NCBI GenBank assembly: GCA_018971455.1
Contig: JAGXAV010000015.1
Location: 1-13,665, forward strand
Length of the DNA: 13,665 bases
Direction of reading: 5' to 3'
Origin: Rhodospirillales bacterium
Lineage (GTDB): Bacteria > Pseudomonadota > Alphaproteobacteria > Acetobacterales > Acetobacteraceae
Of the stretch, positions 1 to 6,049 are shown one piece after another (position 1 is the first letter of the stretch; the number at the start of each line of letters is the position of its first letter). The notes under the pieces were generated by a model. The model was not told where the DNA came from. It saw only the letters and a program-made list of their open reading frames with translations, and did no database searches. The position numbers and the translations under genes were made by a program.

Positions 1-50
1 CTCCTGCCGTGTGGTCAGGCATGCTTCCTCCCCGGACGACGCGGCCAAGA

Positions 51-64
51 TGAAATCGCTTACG
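51..64. promoter_or_regulatory. LacI-family operator-like site
   Basis: TGAAATCGCTTACG fits the LacI/GalR-type pattern TGtAAnCGcTTnCA with a central CG. The right half CGCTTAC is the exact complement of the GTAAGCG half-site found at 3274-3280 and 5898-5904. The 12-mer ATGAAATCGCTT (50-61) recurs exactly at 3140-3151 in front of the GMC gene, which supports a shared regulator. It lies about 155 bases upstream of regulator 1, so it may serve that gene or a divergent gene left of the window. Binding is inferred from sequence only. Confidence 0.5.
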
Positions 65-160
65 GTCAGTGTCAAGCACTCTGCCACAAGGTATTTCTAC
101 CCCTTGCAATTCTGGCGGAAATTGGCAATTTTCTCCGTCTTGGCGGCGCACGCGGGGCGG

Positions 161-174
161 CGTAATAGCTTACA
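161..174. promoter_or_regulatory. LacI-family operator-like site upstream of regulator 1
   Basis: CGTAATAGCTTACA contains the inverted repeat GTAA-N4-TTAC. It matches GTAAGCGCTTAC at 10 of 12 positions but lacks the central CG. It ends 44 bases before the ATG at 219, a suitable place for autorepression of regulator 1. The missing central CG makes it weaker than the other candidate sites in the window. Confidence 0.4.
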
Positions 175-218
175 CCGCCGGACTAGCAGGCGCGCTCCGA
201 AATCCATAGATTGCCACA

Positions 219-1331
219 ATGAACCCACCCAAGAGCGCACCCACACCGTCAGGACCCGCAGCCCCCTCTCCGGCGGGAGGTGCCCAGCGGCGGCGCGCCC
301 GCAAGACGACCGCGGCCACCGTCAAGCTGGACGACGTCGCCCGCCTGGCCGGGGTGTCGACGGCTTCGGTTTCGCGCGCCCTCAACACGCCGGACCTCGT
401 TTCCGAGACGCTGCGCGAGCGCGTGATGGCGGCGGTTCGTGAACTCAATTGGGTGCCGAACGGGCCGGCCAAGGCGCTCGCGTCGCTGCGGACCCGGACG
501 GTCGGCGCCCTGATCCCGACCCTGGGTCATCAGAACTTCGCGCTCCTGGTGGATACGCTGCAACGCGAGCTCAGCAAGGCGCGGTACACGCTGTTCATCG
601 GGTGCGTCGACAATTCGGCGGAGCTGCGCATCCAGCAGGGCTTCAAGATGGTGGAGCAGGGTGTGGAATTCCTGGTGCTGGTGGGCGAGGCCCAGCCGCA
701 GGAGCTGTACGACATGCTCGACAGCCGCAACACCGCGCATGTCATCACCTACACCACCACCAAGAACACCGGGCGGCCATGTATCGGGTTCGACAATTAC
801 GATGCGGCCTTCCGCATCACCGACCACCTGCTGCAGCTCGGCCACCTCAACTTCGCGATGATCGCGCCGCCCGACCAGATGAATGACCGGATTCAGCAGC
901 GCATCGCAGGGGCGCGGGACCGGCTAGCCCAGGCCGGGATCGCGATACGGCCGCAGCACTTCACCCGGGCGGACAGCCGGGCGATCGAGGGGGGGCGCGG
1001 CGGCATGCGGACGATCCTCGCCGCGGACGGGTCGCGCCCCACGGCCCTGATCTGCGCCAATGATTATCTGGCGAGCGGCGCGCTCATCGAGGCGCGGGCG
1101 CGCGGCATCTCGGTGCCGGGCGACCTCAGCGTCGTGGGCTTTGACGACACCGAGATGTCGGCGCATCTCGACCCGCCGCTGACGACGATCCGGGTGCCGA
1201 GCCGCGAAATGGGCGAAGAGATCGCCCGCCACATCCTGCGCGTGCTCGAGGACGGGGTGAACGAGTTGCCGCCCCTGCTCGAGGCAAAGCTGATCATTCG
1301 CGGCAGCACGGCGCCGCCGGCCCAGCGCTGA
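219..1331 (+). CDS. LacI-family transcriptional regulator (regulator 1)
   Basis: A 370-residue LacI/GalR-type DNA-binding regulator that presumably represses a catabolic operon until a small-molecule inducer binds. After a Pro/Ala/Arg-rich tail of about 34 residues comes the helix-turn-helix (about 36-57, DVARLAGVSTASVSRALN) and a hinge (PNGPAKALASL, about 80-90). A two-lobed periplasmic-binding-type domain follows, with typical late motifs PTALICANDYLASGAL and SVVGFDDTEM. It is longer than the usual 330-345 residues because of the N-terminal tail. No strong Shine-Dalgarno precedes the ATG at 219, but no better in-frame start lies before the helix-turn-helix. It is convergent with the GMC gene, with only 5 bases between the stop codons. 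By eye it is a paralogue of regulator 2 (6050-7126). Candidate operators upstream suggest autoregulation. The ligand is unknown. Confidence 0.93.
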   Translation: MNPPKSAPTPSGPAAPSPAGGAQRRRARKTTAATVKLDDVARLAGVSTASVSRALNTPDLVSETLRERVMAAVRELNWVPNGPAKALASLRTRTVGALIPTLGHQNFALLVDTLQRELSKARYTLFIGCVDNSAELRIQQGFKMVEQGVEFLVLVGEAQPQELYDMLDSRNTAHVITYTTTKNTGRPCIGFDNYDAAFRITDHLLQLGHLNFAMIAPPDQMNDRIQQRIAGARDRLAQAGIAIRPQHFTRADSRAIEGGRGGMRTILAADGSRPTALICANDYLASGALIEARARGISVPGDLSVVGFDDTEMSAHLDPPLTTIRVPSREMGEEIARHILRVLEDGVNELPPLLEAKLIIRGSTAPPAQR

Positions 1332-1336
1332 GCGCC

Positions 1337-3046
1337 TCAAGCTGGCCGCAGGATCTCGTCGGCGATCCGTTCGGCGACCATGACCGTCGAGAGATTGATG
1401 TTCGCGCAGGGAATGACCGGGAAGATCGAGGCGTCGACGACGCGCAGGCCCTCGACACCGCGCACCTGTCCGGCCGGCGTGGTGACCGCCATCGGATCAT
1501 CGTCCCGGCCCATGCGGCAGGAACACGAGGCATGCCAGACGCCGACGGTCGCGCGCCTTATGAAGGCTTCCAGGGCCTCGTCATCGCCCAGCAGGGTGGC
1601 GAGCGGCGGCCCTTCGAGGATGAGCTTGCCGATGAGAAAGTGGCGGAGTGCCGCCGGGCCGTCGAGCAGGCGCGCGAGGATCGTCGTGAGCACGCGGTTC
1701 TTGAGCGTGATCGCGGCCACCTGGCGCACCTTGTCGCTGTAGCTGGCCGGAAATGGATCGGCGACGACGCCGCGAAGCTCGGGGCGCTCGAGCAGCCTCG
1801 CGAAGCGCCGGACAGCGCCCGCCAGGCGCTCGAGGTCGCGGCGATCGGCGAGCAGGTTGAAATCCACGCGCGGCACGTCATGCCAGTCCGAGGAGTTGAG
1901 GCGGACGCGCCCCGCCTCGGAATAGGTCTTGTTGACCCAGATATTGATCGAGGCGATCTGGTCGCCCACGGAATGCCAGGCGGATTTGGTCGCGATGGTC
2001 GCCGCCATGTCTCCCGCGGGGGCGCCCTCAAGGTCTGACGAGAACCGCAGGCCGAGCAGAAGGTGCCGCCGGGTGCGGCCGTTGATCCGCGCATGGGGAA
2101 GCACGAAGGCGGCCACCGCCACCGAAGGGTGGTCCATCAGACCGCGGCCGACACCCGGACGATCCGCCAGCACGTCGATCCCGAGCGCGCGAAGCTCGGC
2201 CGCGGGGCCGATGCCGGCGCGCAGCAGCAATGCCGGTGACTGGATGGCGCCGCAGCTCAGGATCACCTCGCCGGCGGTGAACGGGACGATCCGGCCCTCG
2301 GTCAGAACCGTGACGCCGGTGCAGCGCGTCCCCTCGAATTGCAGGCCGGTTGCGCGCGCCAGGGTGAGCACGGTGAGGTTGGCGCGCGCGCGCGTTGCCG
2401 GGTCGAGATACGCCATCGCGGTGGAAACGCGGTGGTCGTTCACGTTCGAGATTGGAATCGGGAAATGCCCGTCATCGAACGAGCCGTTCTGATCCGCGAG
2501 ATATGGAAGCCCGACGGCGGCCAGCGCCTTTCCCATGGCCAGCGCGTGCCCTGGCCAGCGATCCGGAAAGATGCGCGAGACGGGGATCGGGCCGTCCTTT
2601 CCGTGCAGCGGCCCGTCGAAATCCACGTCACGCTCGAGCTTGCGGAAGTAGGGAAGAACGCTGCCCCAGTTCCAGCCGGTGGCTCCACGCGCCTCCCATT
2701 CGTCGTAGTCGGCCGGATTTCCGCGATTGGCAAGCTGGCCGTTGATCGACGATCCGCCGCCGAGGACACGGGCCTGCTCGTATTTGCGCAGGCGCGGGCG
2801 CACATCCGGGCGGTTATGCGGAATCGTCTCGGTCGTGACCTCGAGCTCGTTCCAGGTGAAGCGGGGATTGAGGTAGGCCGTGCCTGGAAAGCTGTCGAGA
2901 ATGGCCGCGGGGATGGCGCCGTCGGGCGTGTCCTCGCCGGCCTCGATCAGCAGCACCCGATGCCCGCTGCGCGCCGAAAGACGATTGGCGAGGACGGCGC
3001 CGGCGGAGCCGCCGCCCACGATGATCGTGTCGAAATGCGTGCTCAT
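1337..3046 (-). CDS. GMC-family FAD-dependent oxidoreductase (choline/alcohol dehydrogenase-like)
   Basis: A 569-residue glucose-methanol-choline flavoprotein that would oxidise a primary alcohol, polyol or sugar-type substrate, passing electrons to oxygen or a membrane acceptor. Visible features are the FAD-binding IIVGGGSAGAVLANRLS near the N-terminus (8-24), the GMC signature 1 region ARVLGGGSSINGQLANRG (92-109), signature 2 GAIQSPALLLRAGIGP (266-281), catalytic-type His505 in WHASCSCRMG, and the paired Asn549/Asn551 in PCANINLSTVMVAERIAD. The HxSCxCxMG form resembles choline dehydrogenase BetA more than sugar oxidases, but this does not fix the substrate. Length is normal and there is no signal peptide, so it is probably cytoplasmic. 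The ATG at 3046 lies 11 codons before the Rossmann glycines and has no strong Shine-Dalgarno. A sigma-70-like promoter and a LacI operator lie upstream (3141-3186). Confidence 0.93.
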   Translation of the reverse strand: MSTHFDTIIVGGGSAGAVLANRLSARSGHRVLLIEAGEDTPDGAIPAAILDSFPGTAYLNPRFTWNELEVTTETIPHNRPDVRPRLRKYEQARVLGGGSSINGQLANRGNPADYDEWEARGATGWNWGSVLPYFRKLERDVDFDGPLHGKDGPIPVSRIFPDRWPGHALAMGKALAAVGLPYLADQNGSFDDGHFPIPISNVNDHRVSTAMAYLDPATRARANLTVLTLARATGLQFEGTRCTGVTVLTEGRIVPFTAGEVILSCGAIQSPALLLRAGIGPAAELRALGIDVLADRPGVGRGLMDHPSVAVAAFVLPHARINGRTRRHLLLGLRFSSDLEGAPAGDMAATIATKSAWHSVGDQIASINIWVNKTYSEAGRVRLNSSDWHDVPRVDFNLLADRRDLERLAGAVRRFARLLERPELRGVVADPFPASYSDKVRQVAAITLKNRVLTTILARLLDGPAALRHFLIGKLILEGPPLATLLGDDEALEAFIRRATVGVWHASCSCRMGRDDDPMAVTTPAGQVRGVEGLRVVDASIFPVIPCANINLSTVMVAERIADEILRPA

Positions 3047-3140
3047 GGGGCGTCAGGCGGCAGCCGCTTCAATGTCGCGCCGGTTGTGTGGGAGCACGCG
3101 CGCTTCCTTCCGTCGTGGGCCCGGCAGGCGGGGCCTCCAA

Positions 3141-3154
3141 TGAAATCGCTTTCT
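3141..3154. promoter_or_regulatory. LacI-family operator over the GMC transcription start
   Basis: TGAAATCGCTTTCT shares the exact 12-mer ATGAAATCGCTT with the site near position 51, in front of regulator 1. It lies just downstream of the predicted leftward -10 element (3158-3163), where a bound repressor would block initiation of the GMC gene. Sharing this sub-type with the regulator 1 region suggests regulator 1 acts here. This is inference from sequence. Confidence 0.55.
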
Positions 3155-3157
3155 ATT

Positions 3158-3186
3158 TATCTACCCGGCTCCGATGAATCGGTCAA
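3158..3186 (-). promoter_or_regulatory. Predicted sigma-70 promoter of the GMC gene
   Basis: On the minus strand TTGACC (3186-3181) is a five-of-six match to the -35 consensus. After exactly 17 bases comes TAGATA (3163-3158), a weak -10. Initiation would fall at about 3150, inside the operator at 3141-3154, leaving a leader of about 100 bases before the GMC start at 3046. The -10 matches only three consensus positions. Confidence 0.4.
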
Positions 3187-3272
3187 CGAGGCCGGCTCTC
3201 GCCATCTGCCTTCTGCCGGTTGGGCCTGGAGTTTGCCGCGCGGCAGGCGGGGCAGCTGCGTCAGCCGCAAAA

Positions 3273-3286
3273 TGTAAGCGCTTATT
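3273..3286. promoter_or_regulatory. LacI-family operator upstream of the DHDPS-family gene
   Basis: TGTAAGCGCTTATT contains the near-perfect palindrome TAAGCGCTTA, the classic LacI/GalR-type core with central CG. The 10-mer AATGTAAGCG (3271-3280) recurs exactly at 5895-5904 between the Gfo/Idh gene and regulator 2. It overlaps the start of the predicted -35 element at 3285, so a bound repressor would occlude RNA polymerase. It lies 61 bases before the ATG at 3348. Confidence 0.65.
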
Positions 3287-3313
3287 GACCGCCGCGTTGA
3301 ATCGGTGCTTAGT
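3285..3313 (+). promoter_or_regulatory. Predicted promoter of the DHDPS-family gene
   Basis: TTGACC (3285-3290) is a five-of-six match to the -35 consensus and identical to the -35 proposed for the divergent GMC gene. Seventeen bases later CTTAGT (3308-3313) is a weak -10. The -35 overlaps the right edge of the operator at 3273-3286. With the GMC promoter elements, this accounts for most of the recognisable content of the roughly 300-base divergent intergenic region (3047-3347). Confidence 0.35.
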
Positions 3314-3347
3314 CCACGCTGAGGATCGCGTGGCAAAGGGGGGAAGC

Positions 3348-4304
3348 ATGCAGGCAGCTCTGAACTCAGGCGTGATCGCGGCCCCGGTGATGCCGTTCAA
3401 AGCCGATGGCGCGGCGGACTGGGACACGCTCGATCGCTACATGGCCCGGGTGGCGGCCGGCGGCGTACGCGCCATTGCGATGAACATGGCGGCGAGTGAG
3501 GGGGGCTCGCTCGACCCCGCCGAGCAGGTCGAGGTGATCCGCCGCACGCGCGCCGCCGTCGCGGGGAGCTGCCAGGTCATCTCGGGCGTTCTCTCGACCT
3601 ACACCGCCGGCGCGCGGGACGTGGCACGGCGCGTGGTCGATGCCGGGGCGCAGGGGATCGTCGTGTTCCCGGCTCTGCCGACCTTCGTCGCCAAGCCGGT
3701 GCCGGTCTCGATGATCGCGGACTGGCATGCCGCCATCGCCGAGGCGGTCGATGTTCCCGTCCTCGCCTTCCAGACGGCGAACGCCGCCTATCCGCACGGC
3801 ACGATCGCGGCGCTGGCGAAGATCGACCGGCTGGTGGCGATCAAGGACGCGGCATTCGATGTCGATCGCACCGCGGAACTGCTGGAGGAGGCGGAGCCGA
3901 CAAACATCAAGGTGCTGACGGGCAATGACACGTTCATCCTCGAAGCGATGCTGATGGGATGTGCCGGCGCGTTGATCGGATTTGCCGGCACGGCCACGGC
4001 CCAGCTTGTGCGGATGTACGATCTCGCATCGGCCGGGAAGATCACCGAGGCCTACGGCATCTGGAACCGGCTCGGGCCGCTGGCGCGGGTCTGCTGGAGG
4101 CCGCCGCTGCGCGACTATCGCGTCCGCATGAAGTACGTGCTGATGCGGCAGGGCGTGATCCCCGATATGGCGGCGCGCGCGCCGCAGCCGGCCATCACGG
4201 ACAAGGATCGCGCGGATATCGATCGCGTGATCGAGAAGTTCGGCCTGCTCGGCGCCGAGTTTCTTCCCGATCCGCGCTCCGGCGGGCTGCGCGCGGCGTC
4301 GTGA
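3348..4304 (+). CDS. Dihydrodipicolinate synthase / N-acetylneuraminate lyase family protein
   Basis: A 318-residue TIM-barrel class I aldolase/dehydratase-type enzyme of the DHDPS/NAL superfamily. Such proteins cleave, condense or dehydrate 2-keto acids through a lysine Schiff base. Lys166 in LVAIKDAAF is the expected Schiff-base lysine, and TGNDTFILEAMLMGCAGALIG (191-211) is the family's usual glycine-rich late segment. The DapA phosphate/relay motif GTTGE appears as MAASE (47-51), and the catalytic Tyr of the DapA YNVP motif aligns with Phe141. It is therefore unlikely to be lysine-biosynthetic DapA; a catabolic 2-keto-sugar-acid or related substrate is more plausible. An in-frame GTG/ATG extension upstream exists, but the ATG at 3348 follows a strong purine-rich AAAGGGGGGAAG and matches the family N-terminus. 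It is divergent from the GMC gene behind an operator and promoter. Confidence 0.9.
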   Translation: MQAALNSGVIAAPVMPFKADGAADWDTLDRYMARVAAGGVRAIAMNMAASEGGSLDPAEQVEVIRRTRAAVAGSCQVISGVLSTYTAGARDVARRVVDAGAQGIVVFPALPTFVAKPVPVSMIADWHAAIAEAVDVPVLAFQTANAAYPHGTIAALAKIDRLVAIKDAAFDVDRTAELLEEAEPTNIKVLTGNDTFILEAMLMGCAGALIGFAGTATAQLVRMYDLASAGKITEAYGIWNRLGPLARVCWRPPLRDYRVRMKYVLMRQGVIPDMAARAPQPAITDKDRADIDRVIEKFGLLGAEFLPDPRSGGLRAAS

Positions 4305-4308
4305 TGCA

Positions 4309-4338
4309 CGGGGCGGGGCGCCGGCCCCGCCCCGGTTT
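4309..4338. terminator. GC-rich hairpin between convergent genes, probable bidirectional terminator
   Basis: A perfect 11-base-pair stem (4309-4319 with 4324-4334; arm GGGGCGGGGC plus an outer C-G pair) closes a four-base GCCG loop. It is followed on the plus strand by only three T residues. It starts 5 bases after the stop codon of the DHDPS-family gene and ends just before the stop codon of the leftward thioesterase reading frame, so it could stop transcription from both sides. The short T run makes efficient intrinsic termination uncertain. Confidence 0.6.
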
Positions 4339-4340
4339 CG

Positions 4341-4756
4341 TCAGGGCGTTGCGATCACGTTGCAGGCGCGCTCAAGCGCCTGGGCGGTGAAGGCACGGGA
4401 TCGGCGCGTCGTCAGATCGACATTGACGAAGACGATTTGCGCCTCGGCCGCGAGCGCATCCCCCGCATGGATGGTGCAGGCGGCGTCAAGCCGTTTTGCC
4501 GTGGCACCGGTGAAGGCACCGGTCACATGCACGTGTTCGCCCTCGCGAAGCTGCGGCGATAAAGGGTGCGCATCTCGGCAATGAACAGCGACGCGCCGGA
4601 GGCCTCGCGGTACGCGGCTCCGAAATCGCCCCATTCCGTGAGCATATCAAGGAAGCGCGTGATGAGGATCGTGTAGTAGGCGATATTCATATGGCTGTTC
4701 ATGTCCCGCCATTGCGCCGGCGCGACATCGTGGAGAACCGGCGGCGCGGACCTCAT
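4341..4756 (-). pseudogene. Hotdog-fold acyl-CoA thioesterase, disrupted by a single frameshift
   Basis: Two overlapping leftward reading frames together make one thioesterase of roughly 138 residues, the family's normal length. The upstream part (4756 to about 4553) carries the hotdog signature DMNSHMNIAYYTILITRFLD and continues to AEMRTLYRR. The downstream part (about 4550 to 4341) resumes with LREGEHVHVTGAFTG and ends CNVIATP. Adding one base near 4550-4553 (for example CGCAGC to CGCGAGC) restores RTLYRR-E-LREGEHV, so one base is missing in this copy or in the assembly. The upstream frame alone runs into an unrelated tail and stops at 4523. The ATG at 4756 overlaps the Gfo/Idh stop codon as ATGA, so the two would be translationally coupled. 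The substrate could be any short acyl-CoA; the DxNxHMNxAYY motif is common in thioesterases near carnitine or other acyl-CoA catabolism. Confidence 0.82.
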
Positions 4757-5838
4757 CGCGCGGACGGCACCCACCCGTCATAGCCCGGCGACGCCGCGTC
4801 GATCGGCAGGTGGACGACCGCGCCGGTCTCCTGCGCACGGAAGATGGCGGTGATGAGCTCGAGGGAGGCGCGCGCATCATCGAGGGTCACGGGAAATGGC
4901 AGCCCCTCCCTCAGCGCCTGGTGGAAAAGGGCGAACTGGCCCGCAAAGCCCGACCCGATTTGCGATGCGCCCCGCATCTGTGCGGCGAGCTGTGCGCCAA
5001 GCGACTCGTCGCGCGGCGTCACGGTCCATGGTTCCTGGCCTGGCCGAATGGCGTCGGAATCGTAGGCCATCCGCTCGATGACGGCGTTCTCGAAGCAGAG
5101 GCGCAACCGTGTGGCGGGCCGTACCGACCCCAGTGTCGCGGTGAGCGAGGCGAGCGAGCCGTCGGCGAGTTGCAGGCTCGCCACGGCGCAATCCTCGACT
5201 TCCACCGGATTCACCCGCGTCGTCTTGAAGGCACTGACAGCGCGGACCGGTCCGATGAGCCAGAGCAGAAGGTCGTGAATGTGGATCGATTGCGTCAGGA
5301 GGACGCCGCCGAGTTCGCTCGCGAATTTTCCGCGCCAGGGAACGCGGTAATAATCCGGGCCGCGCCGCCAGGCGGTTTCCGCCGAGGAGACATAGAGTTT
5401 TCCGAGCAGGCCGGAGTGAATCAGGTGACGGATGTTCCAGATGCCCTGTCCGAACCGATACTGGAAGATGGGCATGATCCGGCCGCGCGACCGCGCCTCC
5501 GCCGCCCTGATATCGTCGAGCAGGGCGAGTGAGCTCGTGAAGGGCTTTTCGCAAATGGCATGCTTGCCGGCCGCCAGCACGGAAATGGCCATGGCGTGAT
5601 GCAGCATTGGCGGCGTGCAAATGCTGACCACGTCGATATCCGGCATGGCAAGAACCGCATCGAGATCGGTCTTCCAGTGAGGGATCCCATGCTCGGCCGC
5701 GAAAGCCTGCGCCCGCTCCGCCACGCTGTCGCAACAGGCCACCAGCTCGAACAGGTTCGCGAGCGCGCCGAATCCCTCCCTCGCCTGCGTGCCGGCGACC
5801 CATCCACACCCGATAATCGCGACTTTCAGTGGCTGCAT
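4753..5838 (-). CDS. Gfo/Idh/MocA-family NAD(P)-dependent oxidoreductase
   Basis: A 361-residue cytoplasmic dehydrogenase of the glucose-fructose oxidoreductase / inositol dehydrogenase / MocA family, which oxidises or reduces hydroxyl groups on sugars, cyclitols and related compounds. The Rossmann motif VAIIGCGWVAG (6-16), the acid/base motif ICEKPF (95-100, Lys98) and IHIHDLLLWLIGP (His186, Asp189) fit the family catalytic set, and the length is normal. The ATG at 5838 is chosen because Shine-Dalgarno-like AAGGAA stands upstream and the Rossmann strand starts at once; an earlier in-frame start at 5862 would add eight atypical residues. It is first in a leftward unit with the thioesterase (ATGA overlap) and is divergent from regulator 2 across a LacI operator. 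The substrate is unknown. Confidence 0.93.
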   Translation of the reverse strand: MQPLKVAIIGCGWVAGTQAREGFGALANLFELVACCDSVAERAQAFAAEHGIPHWKTDLDAVLAMPDIDVVSICTPPMLHHAMAISVLAAGKHAICEKPFTSSLALLDDIRAAEARSRGRIMPIFQYRFGQGIWNIRHLIHSGLLGKLYVSSAETAWRRGPDYYRVPWRGKFASELGGVLLTQSIHIHDLLLWLIGPVRAVSAFKTTRVNPVEVEDCAVASLQLADGSLASLTATLGSVRPATRLRLCFENAVIERMAYDSDAIRPGQEPWTVTPRDESLGAQLAAQMRGASQIGSGFAGQFALFHQALREGLPFPVTLDDARASLELITAIFRAQETGAVVHLPIDAASPGYDGWVPSAR

Positions 5839-5891
5839 CGCCCCATTCCTTCCCCAACACACTACGACCCTGACGGAATGCCACCTTGCCT

Positions 5892-5910
5892 CATAATGTA
5901 AGCGTTTTCA
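5892..5910. promoter_or_regulatory. LacI-family operator in the Gfo-Idh / regulator 2 divergent region
   Basis: TGTAAGCGTTTTCA (5897-5910) is a LacI/GalR-type operator with central CG. It shares the exact 10-mer AATGTAAGCG with the site in front of the DHDPS-family gene. On the plus strand CATAAT (5892-5897), a five-of-six -10 match, abuts it. The only -35-like hexamer, TGACGG at 5871, has a poor 15-base spacing. The placement would let regulator 2 repress both itself and the leftward Gfo/Idh unit. No clear leftward promoter could be assigned. Confidence 0.6.
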
Positions 5911-6049
5911 AACAGGACCAGCGACGAGGAAAACCGCAACGGGATCAGGCTGGCATGCGGATGTACGGGGCGGCGGATCGGCGGCGATGCCCGATATTCG
6001 GCTGGCCGGAACGATGAGCGCCGTGGCAAGAAGCAGCCATGGAGTGGAG

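Noticed and set aside
118-133. Imperfect A/T-rich palindrome GAAATTGGCAATTTTC upstream of regulator 1
   Set aside because: It matches its reverse complement at only 12 of 16 positions and has no second copy in the window. It may be part of the promoter, but no factor or clear -10/-35 pair could be assigned.
11-442. Open frame covering the upstream region of regulator 1
   Set aside because: It runs through the promoter and operators and then out of frame through the helix-turn-helix coding sequence; its Arg/Pro-rich translation has no motif.
2339-3277. 312-codon open frame on the plus strand opposite the GMC gene
   Set aside because: Shadow of the GMC coding sequence; low-complexity composition and no recognisable domain.
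3174-3347. N-terminal extension of the DHDPS-family frame starting at 3174
   Set aside because: The extension would be translated across the operator and promoter, shows no conserved sequence, and a strong ribosome binding site precedes the ATG at 3348.
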